In this document: piece after piece, positions 54,979 through 63,115 of the stretch | Position numbering within the stretch: the first letter of the stretch is position 1 | Layout: each line of letters starts with the position of its first letter | Source: Acinetobacter pecorum | Lineage (GTDB): Bacteria > Pseudomonadota > Gammaproteobacteria > Pseudomonadales > Moraxellaceae | Assembly: GCF_014837015.1 (NCBI RefSeq) | Contig: NZ_JACSPT010000002.1 | Coordinates: forward strand, 186,001-250,000 | Direction of reading: 5' to 3' | Length of the DNA: 64,000 nt | The notes under the pieces: generated by a model | Database searches by the model: none | The model's input: only the letters and a program-made list of their open reading frames with translations | Told to the model about the DNA's origin: nothing | Position numbers and translations under genes: made by a program

Positions 54979-57147
54979 ATGACAACACAAACGACGGGTT
55001 GGAAATCCGCATTTACAGCATTTTTAGATCGACGTGCCTTGATTATGCTGTTCTTGGGATTTTCGGCTGGTGTGCCGATTCTTCTGATTTTTTCCAGTCT
55101 GTCTTTATGGTTAGGTGAGGCCGGAATCAGCAAAAGTGCTGTAACTTTCTTTAGCTGGGCGGCATTGGGCTACTCTTTTAAATTTGTCTGGGCTCCGCTC
55201 ATTGATGAACTGCCAGTGCCCTTTTTGACCAAGGCCTTGGGACGCCGTCGTGCCTGGTTGCTGATCGCCCAGATTCTGATTGTCTGTGCCATTCTGATTA
55301 TGGCATTTTCTGATCCTGCGCTAGGAACGACCCATTTACAGCAAATGGCGCTAGGGGCAGTGCTGCTCGGCTTTTCCGCAGCAACGCAGGATATTGTGAT
55401 TGATGCTTACCGGATCGAGCTGGCAGAAACCCAGATGCAGACTGTGCTGGCCGCCACCTATAATGCCGGTTACCGGATCGGGATGATTGTTGCAGGTGCC
55501 GGAGCATTATTTTTGGCTGCCTATCTGGGTACAGCGAAAGGCAACTATATTTATGATGCCTGGAAATGGACCTATATGGCGATGGCTGCGGTCATGATGG
55601 TGGGTATTGTCACCACACTGTCCATCCGGGAACCGCAGGTTAACCGGGTTCGCAAGCACTATGTACGCAGTGACTATTTTCGTCTGGTCGCGGTGTTTTT
55701 TGTTGCGGTCATCAGTTTTGTACTGAGCTATGTCTATTCGGGCAATCTGGTGGCCAGCGTCACGGAACAGTTTGCCATTCAAGATACCTTTGCCTTGTTT
55801 TGTTTTGAAGCTTTGCGTTTTATTGGCTCGGGTGCAGTAGCCTTTGCTGTTGGCGCCAGCCTGGTAAAAATGGGTGCAGTCAACAAGCAGATGGCCTATG
55901 AAACCTGGGTTGATCCGGTTGCCGATTTCTTTAAACGGTATGGTTTGAAGCTGGCTTTGGTGCTGTTATTGCTGATTGGTTTTTATCGGGTTTCCGATAT
56001 TATTGCCGGGGTGATTTCCAATGTCTTTTATCAGGACCTGAATTTCAGTAAAGAGCAAATCGCTGAGGCGGTCAAAGTTTATGGCGTTATTTTCTCTTTG
56101 ATCGGTGGATTTCTGGGTGGGTTGTTGGCCCAGAAAATGAATATCATGAAACTGATGTTTGTCGGTGCTCTACTGGCCTGTTTGACCAATCTCATTTTTA
56201 TTGGGCTGGTCAAGTCAGGTGAACAACTGGCCGCTGTTGAAGTTAGGGTGGCTAATCAGGTTTATCAGGCAGATACAGATGAAGTTGGTTACTGGAAGCT
56301 GGAGCTACCGAGTGCCGTGCTGGCGCAAAGCAAGCAGTTACAAGTATCGGCTGCTTATCTGGATGGAGATGTTACTGATCAGGCCCCGGTACAAGTCAGT
56401 ATGCCGTATTTAACTGAAAAACCGGGCAGCACCCAGTTACAGATCCTGCCGATTACGAGTGATAATACGCTTACAGCTGCTGAACAGGACAAGACCATTG
56501 TGGTGCGTGGCCAGTATGTCGGTAAAGCACTGCCAGAAAATCAAAAGATCGTGTTGCAGATTAACGACCAGAATATTGATGCGAAACTGGAAAGTGAGGG
56601 CATATTTACTGCCGCGATTCCAGCACAGCAACTGATCCAGTCACCCGCACATATTATCAGTGCAGTCTTGATGCAAGATGGTCAGGCACTGCAACAAACA
56701 ACCCATGTTTATCAGGTCAATGAACAGTTGACCCATACCCCGAATCTGGATATTGATATCCAACCTTTAGCAGTGGTAGAGAGCAACAGTTCAGATACAG
56801 TCGAGGTCAGTGGTAAGGTAATTAAACCGTATAGCGACAAGTGGCTTTATTTTGCCATTATTGTCGATAACCTGGCTGCAGGGCTTGCAGGTGCTGCGTT
56901 TATTGCATTCTTGTCGAGCTTGACCAGTGTGTCATTTACCGCTGTTCAATATGCGATTTTTAGCTCTCTCATGACCCTGACGCCTAAGATTTTAGGTGGA
57001 TATTCGGGTACTATAGTCACCCATATCGGTTATCCGAATTTCTTCCTGATGACTACTCTAATCGGGATCCCCATTCTGATTCTGGTAGTCTGGGTTGCAA
57101 AATTGCTCGGTGAACACCAACAACAATCTGTACAAAAGGATGATTAA
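54979..57147 (+). CDS. ampG: AmpG-family muropeptide permease with a periplasmic Ig-like insert
   Basis: AmpG imports anhydro-muropeptides for cell-wall recycling and so feeds beta-lactamase induction signals. The 722-residue protein starts with AmpG-like [44 protein letters not shown], then [40 protein letters not shown] and [17 protein letters not shown]. The C-terminal [28 protein letters not shown] also matches. Between them, residues about 414-619 form a hydrophilic, beta-rich insert absent from E. coli AmpG (491 residues). gloA follows after one base, so they may be cotranscribed. Confidence 0.9.
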   Translation: MTTQTTGWKSAFTAFLDRRALIMLFLGFSAGVPILLIFSSLSLWLGEAGISKSAVTFFSWAALGYSFKFVWAPLIDELPVPFLTKALGRRRAWLLIAQILIVCAILIMAFSDPALGTTHLQQMALGAVLLGFSAATQDIVIDAYRIELAETQMQTVLAATYNAGYRIGMIVAGAGALFLAAYLGTAKGNYIYDAWKWTYMAMAAVMMVGIVTTLSIREPQVNRVRKHYVRSDYFRLVAVFFVAVISFVLSYVYSGNLVASVTEQFAIQDTFALFCFEALRFIGSGAVAFAVGASLVKMGAVNKQMAYETWVDPVADFFKRYGLKLALVLLLLIGFYRVSDIIAGVISNVFYQDLNFSKEQIAEAVKVYGVIFSLIGGFLGGLLAQKMNIMKLMFVGALLACLTNLIFIGLVKSGEQLAAVEVRVANQVYQADTDEVGYWKLELPSAVLAQSKQLQVSAAYLDGDVTDQAPVQVSMPYLTEKPGSTQLQILPITSDNTLTAAEQDKTIVVRGQYVGKALPENQKIVLQINDQNIDAKLESEGIFTAAIPAQQLIQSPAHIISAVLMQDGQALQQTTHVYQVNEQLTHTPNLDIDIQPLAVVESNSSDTVEVSGKVIKPYSDKWLYFAIIVDNLAAGLAGAAFIAFLSSLTSVSFTAVQYAIFSSLMTLTPKILGGYSGTIVTHIGYPNFFLMTTLIGIPILILVVWVAKLLGEHQQQSVQKDD

Positions 57148-57148
57148 T

Positions 57149-57550
57149 ATGCGCATGCTGCATACCATGTTACGTGTAGGCAATTTAGAACAGTCTCTCA
57201 AGTTCTATACTGAAGTACTTGGCATGACTCTGCTTCGTAAGCGTGATTACGAAGAAGGTCGTTTTACCCTGGCTTTTGTCGGTTATGGCGATGAAGAAAA
57301 TCATACTGTGCTGGAGCTGACGCATAACTGGGATACAGACCACTATGAGCTGGGCAATGGCTATGGTCATATTGCGATTGCAGTTGATGATGCTTACAAG
57401 GCATGTGAAGAAATTAAAGCGCGTGGCGGTAACGTCGTACGTGAAGCCGGCCCGATGAAAGGTGGCGTGACTGTGATTGCATTTGTAGAAGATCCAGACG
57501 GTTATAAAATCGAGCTGATCCAGCAGGATCAGGATGCACGTAACAACTAA
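57149..57550 (+). CDS. gloA: Lactoylglutathione lyase (glyoxalase I)
   Basis: GloA converts the methylglyoxal-glutathione hemithioacetal to S-lactoylglutathione. The 133-residue protein begins [31 protein letters not shown]. The four metal ligands are visible: H5, the glutamate in TVLELTHNW (about 56), the histidine in [11 protein letters not shown] (about 74) and the glutamate in GYKIELIQ (about 122). The start ATG 57149 follows the ampG stop TAA by one base and has AAAGGA as ribosome-binding site. Confidence 0.96.
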   Translation: MRMLHTMLRVGNLEQSLKFYTEVLGMTLLRKRDYEEGRFTLAFVGYGDEENHTVLELTHNWDTDHYELGNGYGHIAIAVDDAYKACEEIKARGGNVVREAGPMKGGVTVIAFVEDPDGYKIELIQQDQDARNN

Positions 57551-57626
57551 GCGTGGTGTGGTGAAATATATGAAACATATTCATGTATAGATGAAAATAT
57601 TACATCAAGCTGAATGCGTAGTATCA

Positions 57627-57660
57627 GCCCGGCATCTGTTAAGATAGCCGGGCATTTTTA
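57627..57660 (+). terminator. Terminator of ampG-gloA
   Basis: GCCCGGC (57627-57633) and GCCGGGC (57647-57653) form a G/C stem around a 13-base loop, followed by ATTTTTATAT. Confidence 0.8.
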
Positions 57661-57701
57661 TATCAAACAATAAAATCTAAAATTTGAGGGATTAAAGGGA
57701 T

Positions 57702-58694
57702 ATGCTTAAATTCTTGGCATTGGATCGTTTTACGATACTGTTATTTGTGATGGTCTTGCTGGCCAGTGTATTGCCCGTTTCGGGGCAAGCGGCTGAAGTC
57801 TTTGGCTGGATAACAACAGGAGCCATTGCCATCCTGTTTTTTTTGCATGGTGCCAAATTATCTCGCGAGGCAGTTGTAGAAGGCATTATGCACTGGAGAT
57901 TACATACTTTAGTGTTTGCACTGACTTTCGTCATGTTTCCAATCTTAGGACTTTTAGCCAAGCCAATTTTATTGCCGATGCTCGGGCAGGAGCTGTATTG
58001 GGGCTTCCTGTTTATGTGTTTCTTGCCCTCTACGGTGCAGTCTTCGATTGCCTTTACCTCAGTGGCACATGGTAACGTCGCCGGGGCTGTGTGTAGTGCC
58101 TCTTTTTCCAATCTCATTGGTATGTTTATTACTCCGGTCCTGGTAGCATTTTTTATTCTTGGCCAATCTGAACATGATTTTGATCCGACCACCTCGATTA
58201 TCCAGATTACATTGCTGCTACTGGTGCCGTTTGTTCTTGGGCAGGTCTTGCGTCCCTGGATTTATCCTTACATGATGAAGGTGCCACAAATCGTCAAGAT
58301 TTTCGATCAAGGCTCGATTCTTTTGGTGGTTTATGGGGCTTTCAGCAGTGCTGTAGTGGCCGGACTCTGGAATGAGGTTAGCCTGGGTACCCTGTTATTG
58401 CTATTACTGGCCTGCTCGGTATTGCTTACCATTGTAATGCTGTTATCACTTTATATTCCGCGCTGGCTGGGCTTTAGCCGCGCTGATCAGAAAACGGCAT
58501 TCTTTTGTGGTTCTAAAAAAACCCTGGCCAGTGGAGTGCCGATGGCGCAAATTTTATTTATTGGTCAGCCATTAGGTATGATTGTTTTGCCGATCATGAT
58601 TTTCCATCAGATTCAGCTAATGGTGTGCGGAATTATTGCTAATCTGTGGGCCAAAGAGGATGAATCAGAATTAGCAGCAGAAGCAGAAGAATAA
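57702..58694 (+). CDS. Bile acid:sodium symporter-like (SBF) transporter
   Basis: A 330-residue inner-membrane protein with about ten hydrophobic segments. It shows the SBF-like pattern of the YfeH/DUF4137 group: FFLHGAKLSREAVVEGIMHWRLH near residues 46-68, FLPSTVQSSIAFTSVAHGNVAGAVCSASFSNLIG near 107-140, and FFCGSKKTLASGVPMAQILF near 268-287. Related proteins are linked to sodium-coupled uptake of organic anions, but the substrate of this group is unknown. The acidic C-terminal tail (EDESELAAEAEE) is cytoplasmic. It is a single gene, with rpmE 195 bases downstream. Confidence 0.85.
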   Translation: MLKFLALDRFTILLFVMVLLASVLPVSGQAAEVFGWITTGAIAILFFLHGAKLSREAVVEGIMHWRLHTLVFALTFVMFPILGLLAKPILLPMLGQELYWGFLFMCFLPSTVQSSIAFTSVAHGNVAGAVCSASFSNLIGMFITPVLVAFFILGQSEHDFDPTTSIIQITLLLLVPFVLGQVLRPWIYPYMMKVPQIVKIFDQGSILLVVYGAFSSAVVAGLWNEVSLGTLLLLLLACSVLLTIVMLLSLYIPRWLGFSRADQKTAFFCGSKKTLASGVPMAQILFIGQPLGMIVLPIMIFHQIQLMVCGIIANLWAKEDESELAAEAEE

Positions 58695-58718
58695 TTCGCA
58701 TATTGCATTCGTTTCACG

Positions 58719-58889
58719 TATAATAATGCCCACTTGTTGTGCTTAGCTCTGACGGTATCCGTCTCGGTGGGCCAAAAGAATGGTCTGTTGTGGTGTTGAT
58801 CTGCATGAACATTGTTCCTGCTTCCTCAGTTGAGAGTGATCAATAGCGATGACAGCTAAACCTTCTTGAACCTAATGGAGTAATCGACG
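58719..58889 (+). promoter_or_regulatory. Promoter and structured leader of rpmE
   Basis: TATAAT at 58719-58724 is a likely -10. The following leader of about 160 bases contains GACGG-TAT-CCGTC (58751-58763) nested inside GCCCAC/GTGGGC (58728-58733 and 58767-58772). Ribosomal protein L31 is known to bind leader RNA in several bacterial groups, so autoregulation is possible. If transcription starts about 7 bases after the -10, the outer stem would be only partly transcribed, which weakens this reading. Confidence 0.45.
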
Positions 58890-59114
58890 ATGCGCGCCGA
58901 TATTCACCCAAAATATGATACTTTAGTTGCTACTTGTTCATGTGGTAACGTAATCGAAACTCGTTCAGCTCTTGGTAAAGAAACTCTTTATCTAGACGTA
59001 TGTTCAGCTTGCCACCCATTCTATACTGGTAAGCAAAAGAATGTTGACACTGGCGGTCGTATCGACAAGTTCAAACAACGTTTTGCTGGTATGTCACGTT
59101 CTGTTAAACGTTAA
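58890..59114 (+). CDS. rpmE: 50S ribosomal protein L31, zinc type
   Basis: L31 is part of the central protuberance of the large ribosomal subunit and bridges to the 30S head. The 74-residue protein has the zinc-binding set of the C+ form: CSC at residues 16-18 and CSAC near 37-40. [21 protein letters not shown] is the conserved C-terminal block. AATGGAGTAATCGACG provides a GGAG ribosome-binding site before ATG 58890. The zinc-free paralogue RpmE2 is not in the window. Confidence 0.96.
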   Translation: MRADIHPKYDTLVATCSCGNVIETRSALGKETLYLDVCSACHPFYTGKQKNVDTGGRIDKFKQRFAGMSRSVKR

Positions 59115-59125
59115 TACCCAAAATG

Positions 59126-59155
59126 AAAAAAACGGGCTTCAAGCCCGTTTTTTTG
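59126..59155. terminator. Bidirectional terminator between rpmE and the FimX-like gene
   Basis: AAAAAAACGGGCTT and AAGCCCGTTTTTTT pair around C with flanking A and T runs, between convergent genes. Confidence 0.92.
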
Positions 59156-59157
59156 TG

Positions 59158-59200
59158 CCTGAAATTCAGAAAACTATAAGCTCATTTTCTGAATTTCAGG
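59158..59200. repeat. 16-base perfect inverted repeat
   Basis: CCTGAAATTCAGAAAA (59158-59173) and its exact inverse (59185-59200) flank an 11-base loop. It sits right beside the rpmE terminator and 13 bases past the stop of the FimX-like gene, so that transcript would end in two hairpins in a row. Confidence 0.85.
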
Positions 59201-59213
59201 TGTGGAGAAGTAG

Positions 59214-61379
59214 TTAATGCTCTTGTACATCTATTAAATGATCCAGTTTTTTCTGGAAATAATTACCCTCAATAAAGCGGGCATCCACATTCCAGGCATT
59301 GGCAAACAAAGTCATGTCATTTAGTTCACGAATCACGATATTAACTGGCTTAATATCATTATAGCCGGTGATTTTTTCTTGCAGTTGCTCAATGCCAGTG
59401 TCACTGTTGAGCATCTGGGTCAATTCGGTGTGCAAGGACAGGGCATTGATATCGAATTCGCGCAATAAAGTTTCGCTATACATAGAATGACCAAAGTCAC
59501 GCAGTGAAATTCGTGCGCCATGCTCGCGTAAATTTCTCAGGTATTTCTGGGCATCCTGCTGGTTCATCAAGATATCTTCTTCAGAAAACTGTAGGGTGAG
59601 CGGATGCTGCTGCTTACTGCGGATGATCGTAATCAGTTTGGAAATAAACTCAGGGAAAGTACGGTCTTTAAACAGTACAGCACGGTTTAAGTTCACGATT
59701 AAACGGGCATCTGGATACTGAACAATAAAGTTATGTAGCTGCTTACTGGATTCTACCAGAATCCAGCGGTCCAGTTTAATGGACAGCTCATCATCTTCAC
59801 GAAGTTCTACAAGATTGGAAATATCCTGCCATTTATTTTCAAAGATAAAGCCGCTGGTCACTTCATACATGTACAGATCAGTATCTTCTTTATCATAAAG
59901 CTGTTGATATTTCAGATGAATTTCACCACGGTCCAGACATTCACTTAAAGTTTTTAAAATAGAAGGTGTAGCGCTCGGAAGAGAGGTGACTGCTGGACTG
60001 ATCGTCGCAACTGTTGGGCTGGCAACTGGTTTGTCAGCAACACTGAAGTCTATACTCGGCATATCTAAAGAGCTTGGACTGCTAGATGAAGATGGAATGT
60101 CGAGTTTAAATTCAGACGCCACTTCTGCTTGAGGTAATGGAGTAGAGAATGCTTGTGCAATCAATGTATTGCAATGTATTTCATCCTTTAACCCCTGTTC
60201 AAGCATGACATAGCCCAAGCGTAAATTGAGAGGGAATGACTTTTGTCCTACTGTAATAAGTTGTGGCTTGCTTAAGGCATTTAAACTGATCAGTTTGGAT
60301 TCAAGAATTGCTTTAGAATCTGCCTGGAACAGACCAACAATGACGTCATATTCGAGTTTAAATAGTGGAAGTCGGGTCTGCTCCATGAGGAACTCTTTGA
60401 CTGTATTAAAGTACCCACTAAAAGTAGTCCAGTCGGATTGCAGAAGTTCTGGGTCATAAGCACCGAAGGAGAAAGTGACCAAGGCATTAGCAGGTGCAGA
60501 CTGCTTGTTCAGTTCGCGCTTAAGTAACTGGAAAGTGCTTGGTTTTCCTGCAGTCTTCTCGGTAGTAACGGCTTGCGACTGGGTATCAATGCTAATTTGC
60601 ACTGCATCTTCTTCAGAGGTTGAGGGCAAGAATTCCAGTTTTAAAGGACCCGATGCTGATACCTGGGGATTAAGGGATTGGATTTCGACCCGACCTAAAT
60701 CAAACTGACCTTGAGAAATCTTTTTGAAACGTGTTTTGAAATCATTTAAGTCTGAAGGCTGAAGAAGATCCAGAAGTGGTAACCCAATAATTTCATCTTC
60801 ATTTTGCAGGCCAAACAGTTTCAGGTAGTCTGCATTGGCTTGAATATGAATCCCTTCCTGAATGGTTGCGACAGCCCGGTTGCTGTCATCTACTAAAGAT
60901 TGTGCCTGAATCTGTGCCGTTTCCAGTTCATTCATTAAATATTGCTGGGTCTGCGATAAACGGCTGAATGACAATGCTCGAACCAGTCCCACATAAAAGC
61001 GTTCCAGGTAATCGAAATTGAGAATGTCATAGATCCCTTTATGGATATATTGTGCATATTGTTCAGCGCGGTAATCATCTGGTTTAAGCAAAATCATCGG
61101 CAGATTGGGTTGCTGCGAAAGACGCACCAGACTTAAGGCCTGTTCATATTTAAGGTCATATGCACGGCCAAAAATAATCAGATCCCAGTTGAAATTTAAC
61201 TGCTTTTCAAAAGATTTCAGGTCATCTAGCAGAACAGCATTGACCTGATAATCATTATTCGTCAGAAGATCACAGATTTGGTTATATCTAATTTGATTAT
61301 CATCAATAATGAGTAAACGTGTTTCAGTACGTTTTAACTTTTTAGACAATAATGGATTTCTCACTTCAATGCTTCCCAT
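59214..61379 (-). CDS. FimX-like REC/PAS protein with degenerate GGDEF and EAL domains
   Basis: A 721-residue cytosolic protein. Residues 20-130 are receiver-like (RLLIIDDNQIRYNQICDLL, then IIFGRAYDLK), with no clear phospho-aspartate in the usual spot. Residues 165-275 are PAS-like (NRAVATIQEGIHIQANADYLKLFGL), 290-410 probably a degenerate GGDEF, and 480-715 EAL-like. The EAL motif reads YEVTSG and the DDFG loop RDFGHS, so phosphodiesterase activity should be lost. This is the layout of Pseudomonas FimX, a c-di-GMP receptor for type IV pilus assembly and twitching. Its start overlaps the upstream PilZ-like gene by 19 bases. Confidence 0.75.
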   Translation of the reverse strand: MGSIEVRNPLLSKKLKRTETRLLIIDDNQIRYNQICDLLTNNDYQVNAVLLDDLKSFEKQLNFNWDLIIFGRAYDLKYEQALSLVRLSQQPNLPMILLKPDDYRAEQYAQYIHKGIYDILNFDYLERFYVGLVRALSFSRLSQTQQYLMNELETAQIQAQSLVDDSNRAVATIQEGIHIQANADYLKLFGLQNEDEIIGLPLLDLLQPSDLNDFKTRFKKISQGQFDLGRVEIQSLNPQVSASGPLKLEFLPSTSEEDAVQISIDTQSQAVTTEKTAGKPSTFQLLKRELNKQSAPANALVTFSFGAYDPELLQSDWTTFSGYFNTVKEFLMEQTRLPLFKLEYDVIVGLFQADSKAILESKLISLNALSKPQLITVGQKSFPLNLRLGYVMLEQGLKDEIHCNTLIAQAFSTPLPQAEVASEFKLDIPSSSSSPSSLDMPSIDFSVADKPVASPTVATISPAVTSLPSATPSILKTLSECLDRGEIHLKYQQLYDKEDTDLYMYEVTSGFIFENKWQDISNLVELREDDELSIKLDRWILVESSKQLHNFIVQYPDARLIVNLNRAVLFKDRTFPEFISKLITIIRSKQQHPLTLQFSEEDILMNQQDAQKYLRNLREHGARISLRDFGHSMYSETLLREFDINALSLHTELTQMLNSDTGIEQLQEKITGYNDIKPVNIVIRELNDMTLFANAWNVDARFIEGNYFQKKLDHLIDVQEH

Positions 61380-63106
61380 AAATCATGATTTCTGCTTTCA
61401 TTCATATGCTGATCGATAAAGTTTTCGATCATTTCTTCTTCCTGATCATTGAGTAATTCATAATCGAAACGGATGAAACTTTGTGTAATCAGTTGTGCTT
61501 TGGTCAGATAGATTTTGATTTCTTCCTGACCGAGACGTAAATGAATGGTTTGTTTTTCCCTAAACATCTGTGAGCCAGAAACAATAAGACTGGTCGAAAC
61601 CTCATCTAGTTGCGTCATTTTCACCAGGAGTGCCGGTTGATAATTGACATGATGGCGTTCGGTACGGGTATAGGCAGCACAAGGGAAGAGCTCTTGTGCC
61701 AGAATTTCCAGGCCAATTTCCAGGCTTTTATCCGTTGACTGCTTGATCCAGCGAATCACACCGCCACGCCACTGGCTCTGGGTTTTTTCCTGAACCAGGA
61801 TGAATTCACCGGTTTTCAGGTTGGCAGGGGTAACGTCGGTCCATTTAATCCGGTAACCATTGACACTAATATCCAGAACTTCAGCACTATGGATCTGTTT
61901 GGTTTCACGATCGAGCGCCTTAATGCTGCTAAAACCACTTGGAATGGCATTTTCCAACGAGCTGACAAAACTACTTTCGCTCTGGAAATTGTAATTGGCA
62001 CCAAGTTCGAGTGTTTCGTTAAAATTTTTGCCTTTAGACAGGTAAAAATGCGCTACCGTTAAGCCAAAGCAGATATTGATCTGCGCTGAATACTCATAAC
62101 GTTCATGACGACGTTCGACATTATTGGAAAGCAGGTTATAGATATGAAAATGCAGAGCAGGGGTCAGAAACAGTTTTTCATTACGTGACAGATACTGGGC
62201 ATTTTTGCTTTGGGTGCCGGTTAAATGATCCATCAGATTCTGGGTGGAAATATAGAAGCTTGGCTGAAACTGGGCTTCCTGATGGGAATTAAAGATCGGC
62301 GGATGATCTTTGCTGGCATCAACCACATAACGGGATAATGTGGTTTCCTTTGGCAGGATCTGTACCAGTTTGGCCCAGTCAAAACTACACAAATACAGCC
62401 CCTGGATTTCTGCAGGCCGGATTTGATGAGTATTGAAAATATCCAGTAAAATCAGTTGTGAATAGGCATGTGCAATATTCTGGATCTCATGCTGGGTGCC
62501 CAATACCTGATTGATATTGGTTTGATAGAAATTATTATCTATGGCACATTCAAGCAGTTGGTGAGCGGCCAGCCATTGTCCCAGTCCTGGCGTGCTATAA
62601 AGCATATGCTGTTGATATAACAGAAGTGTAAGTTGCTGCAGTGCATAATAAATCGAGACCATCCGGGCAGTTTGAATGCTTTTCTTTTTACCCAGAGAGA
62701 ACAGCGAAAACTTCTGATGCGTCAGCTGATGATTGCAGCGCTTAACGATATCGATATAAATTTTGGCAAAATGACTGCGCAGCAGCATGGCCAGCTCAAT
62801 AATCTGGTCATTACGATCCGATGTTATCAGTCCCTGATTGACGAAATGCTTTTCCAGGCTGGTCAGAACATTTTCAAGAGTTGGATGTAAAATCTGAATC
62901 AGGTCAAAGCGCTGGGTTTCTGTACATTTTAGCTCAGAAACTTCCAATAGGGCATTAAACAGGGATTTGGATGAATTCCCCAGTTGTAGAATTGAAATTC
63001 CTGCAACCCATTCCTGTAAAGCTTTGGCAGTGGTTGGGCAAAAGCTCAACTGCTCTCGTTTTAGTTCAGTCGGTGTCTGAAAAATGTCTGAAGTATGCGT
63101 GCTCAT
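61361..63106 (-). CDS. PilZ-like-domain protein with a large helical N-terminal region
   Basis: A 581-residue protein. Residues 1-390 are helical, with repeated leucine-rich stretches (YYALQQLTLLLYQQHMLY), and I do not recognise them. Residues about 395-480 resemble a PilZ domain: SSIKALDRETKQIHSAEVLDISVNGYRIKW contains the D-x-S-x-x-G motif, then WRGGVIRWIKQSTDKSLEIGLEIL is the typical later strand. The upstream RxxxR pair that usually grips c-di-GMP is not evident, so binding is uncertain. The tight overlap with the FimX-like gene suggests that the two work together. Confidence 0.7.
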   Translation of the reverse strand: MSTHTSDIFQTPTELKREQLSFCPTTAKALQEWVAGISILQLGNSSKSLFNALLEVSELKCTETQRFDLIQILHPTLENVLTSLEKHFVNQGLITSDRNDQIIELAMLLRSHFAKIYIDIVKRCNHQLTHQKFSLFSLGKKKSIQTARMVSIYYALQQLTLLLYQQHMLYSTPGLGQWLAAHQLLECAIDNNFYQTNINQVLGTQHEIQNIAHAYSQLILLDIFNTHQIRPAEIQGLYLCSFDWAKLVQILPKETTLSRYVVDASKDHPPIFNSHQEAQFQPSFYISTQNLMDHLTGTQSKNAQYLSRNEKLFLTPALHFHIYNLLSNNVERRHERYEYSAQINICFGLTVAHFYLSKGKNFNETLELGANYNFQSESSFVSSLENAIPSGFSSIKALDRETKQIHSAEVLDISVNGYRIKWTDVTPANLKTGEFILVQEKTQSQWRGGVIRWIKQSTDKSLEIGLEILAQELFPCAAYTRTERHHVNYQPALLVKMTQLDEVSTSLIVSGSQMFREKQTIHLRLGQEEIKIYLTKAQLITQSFIRFDYELLNDQEEEMIENFIDQHMNESRNHDLWEALK

Positions 63107-63115
63107 CTTTATTAT

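Noticed and set aside
54756..55133. 125-codon minus-strand ORF overlapping the divergent promoters and the start of ampG
   Set aside because: It covers the start of a clear plus-strand gene (ampG) and the shared promoter region, and shows no family features.
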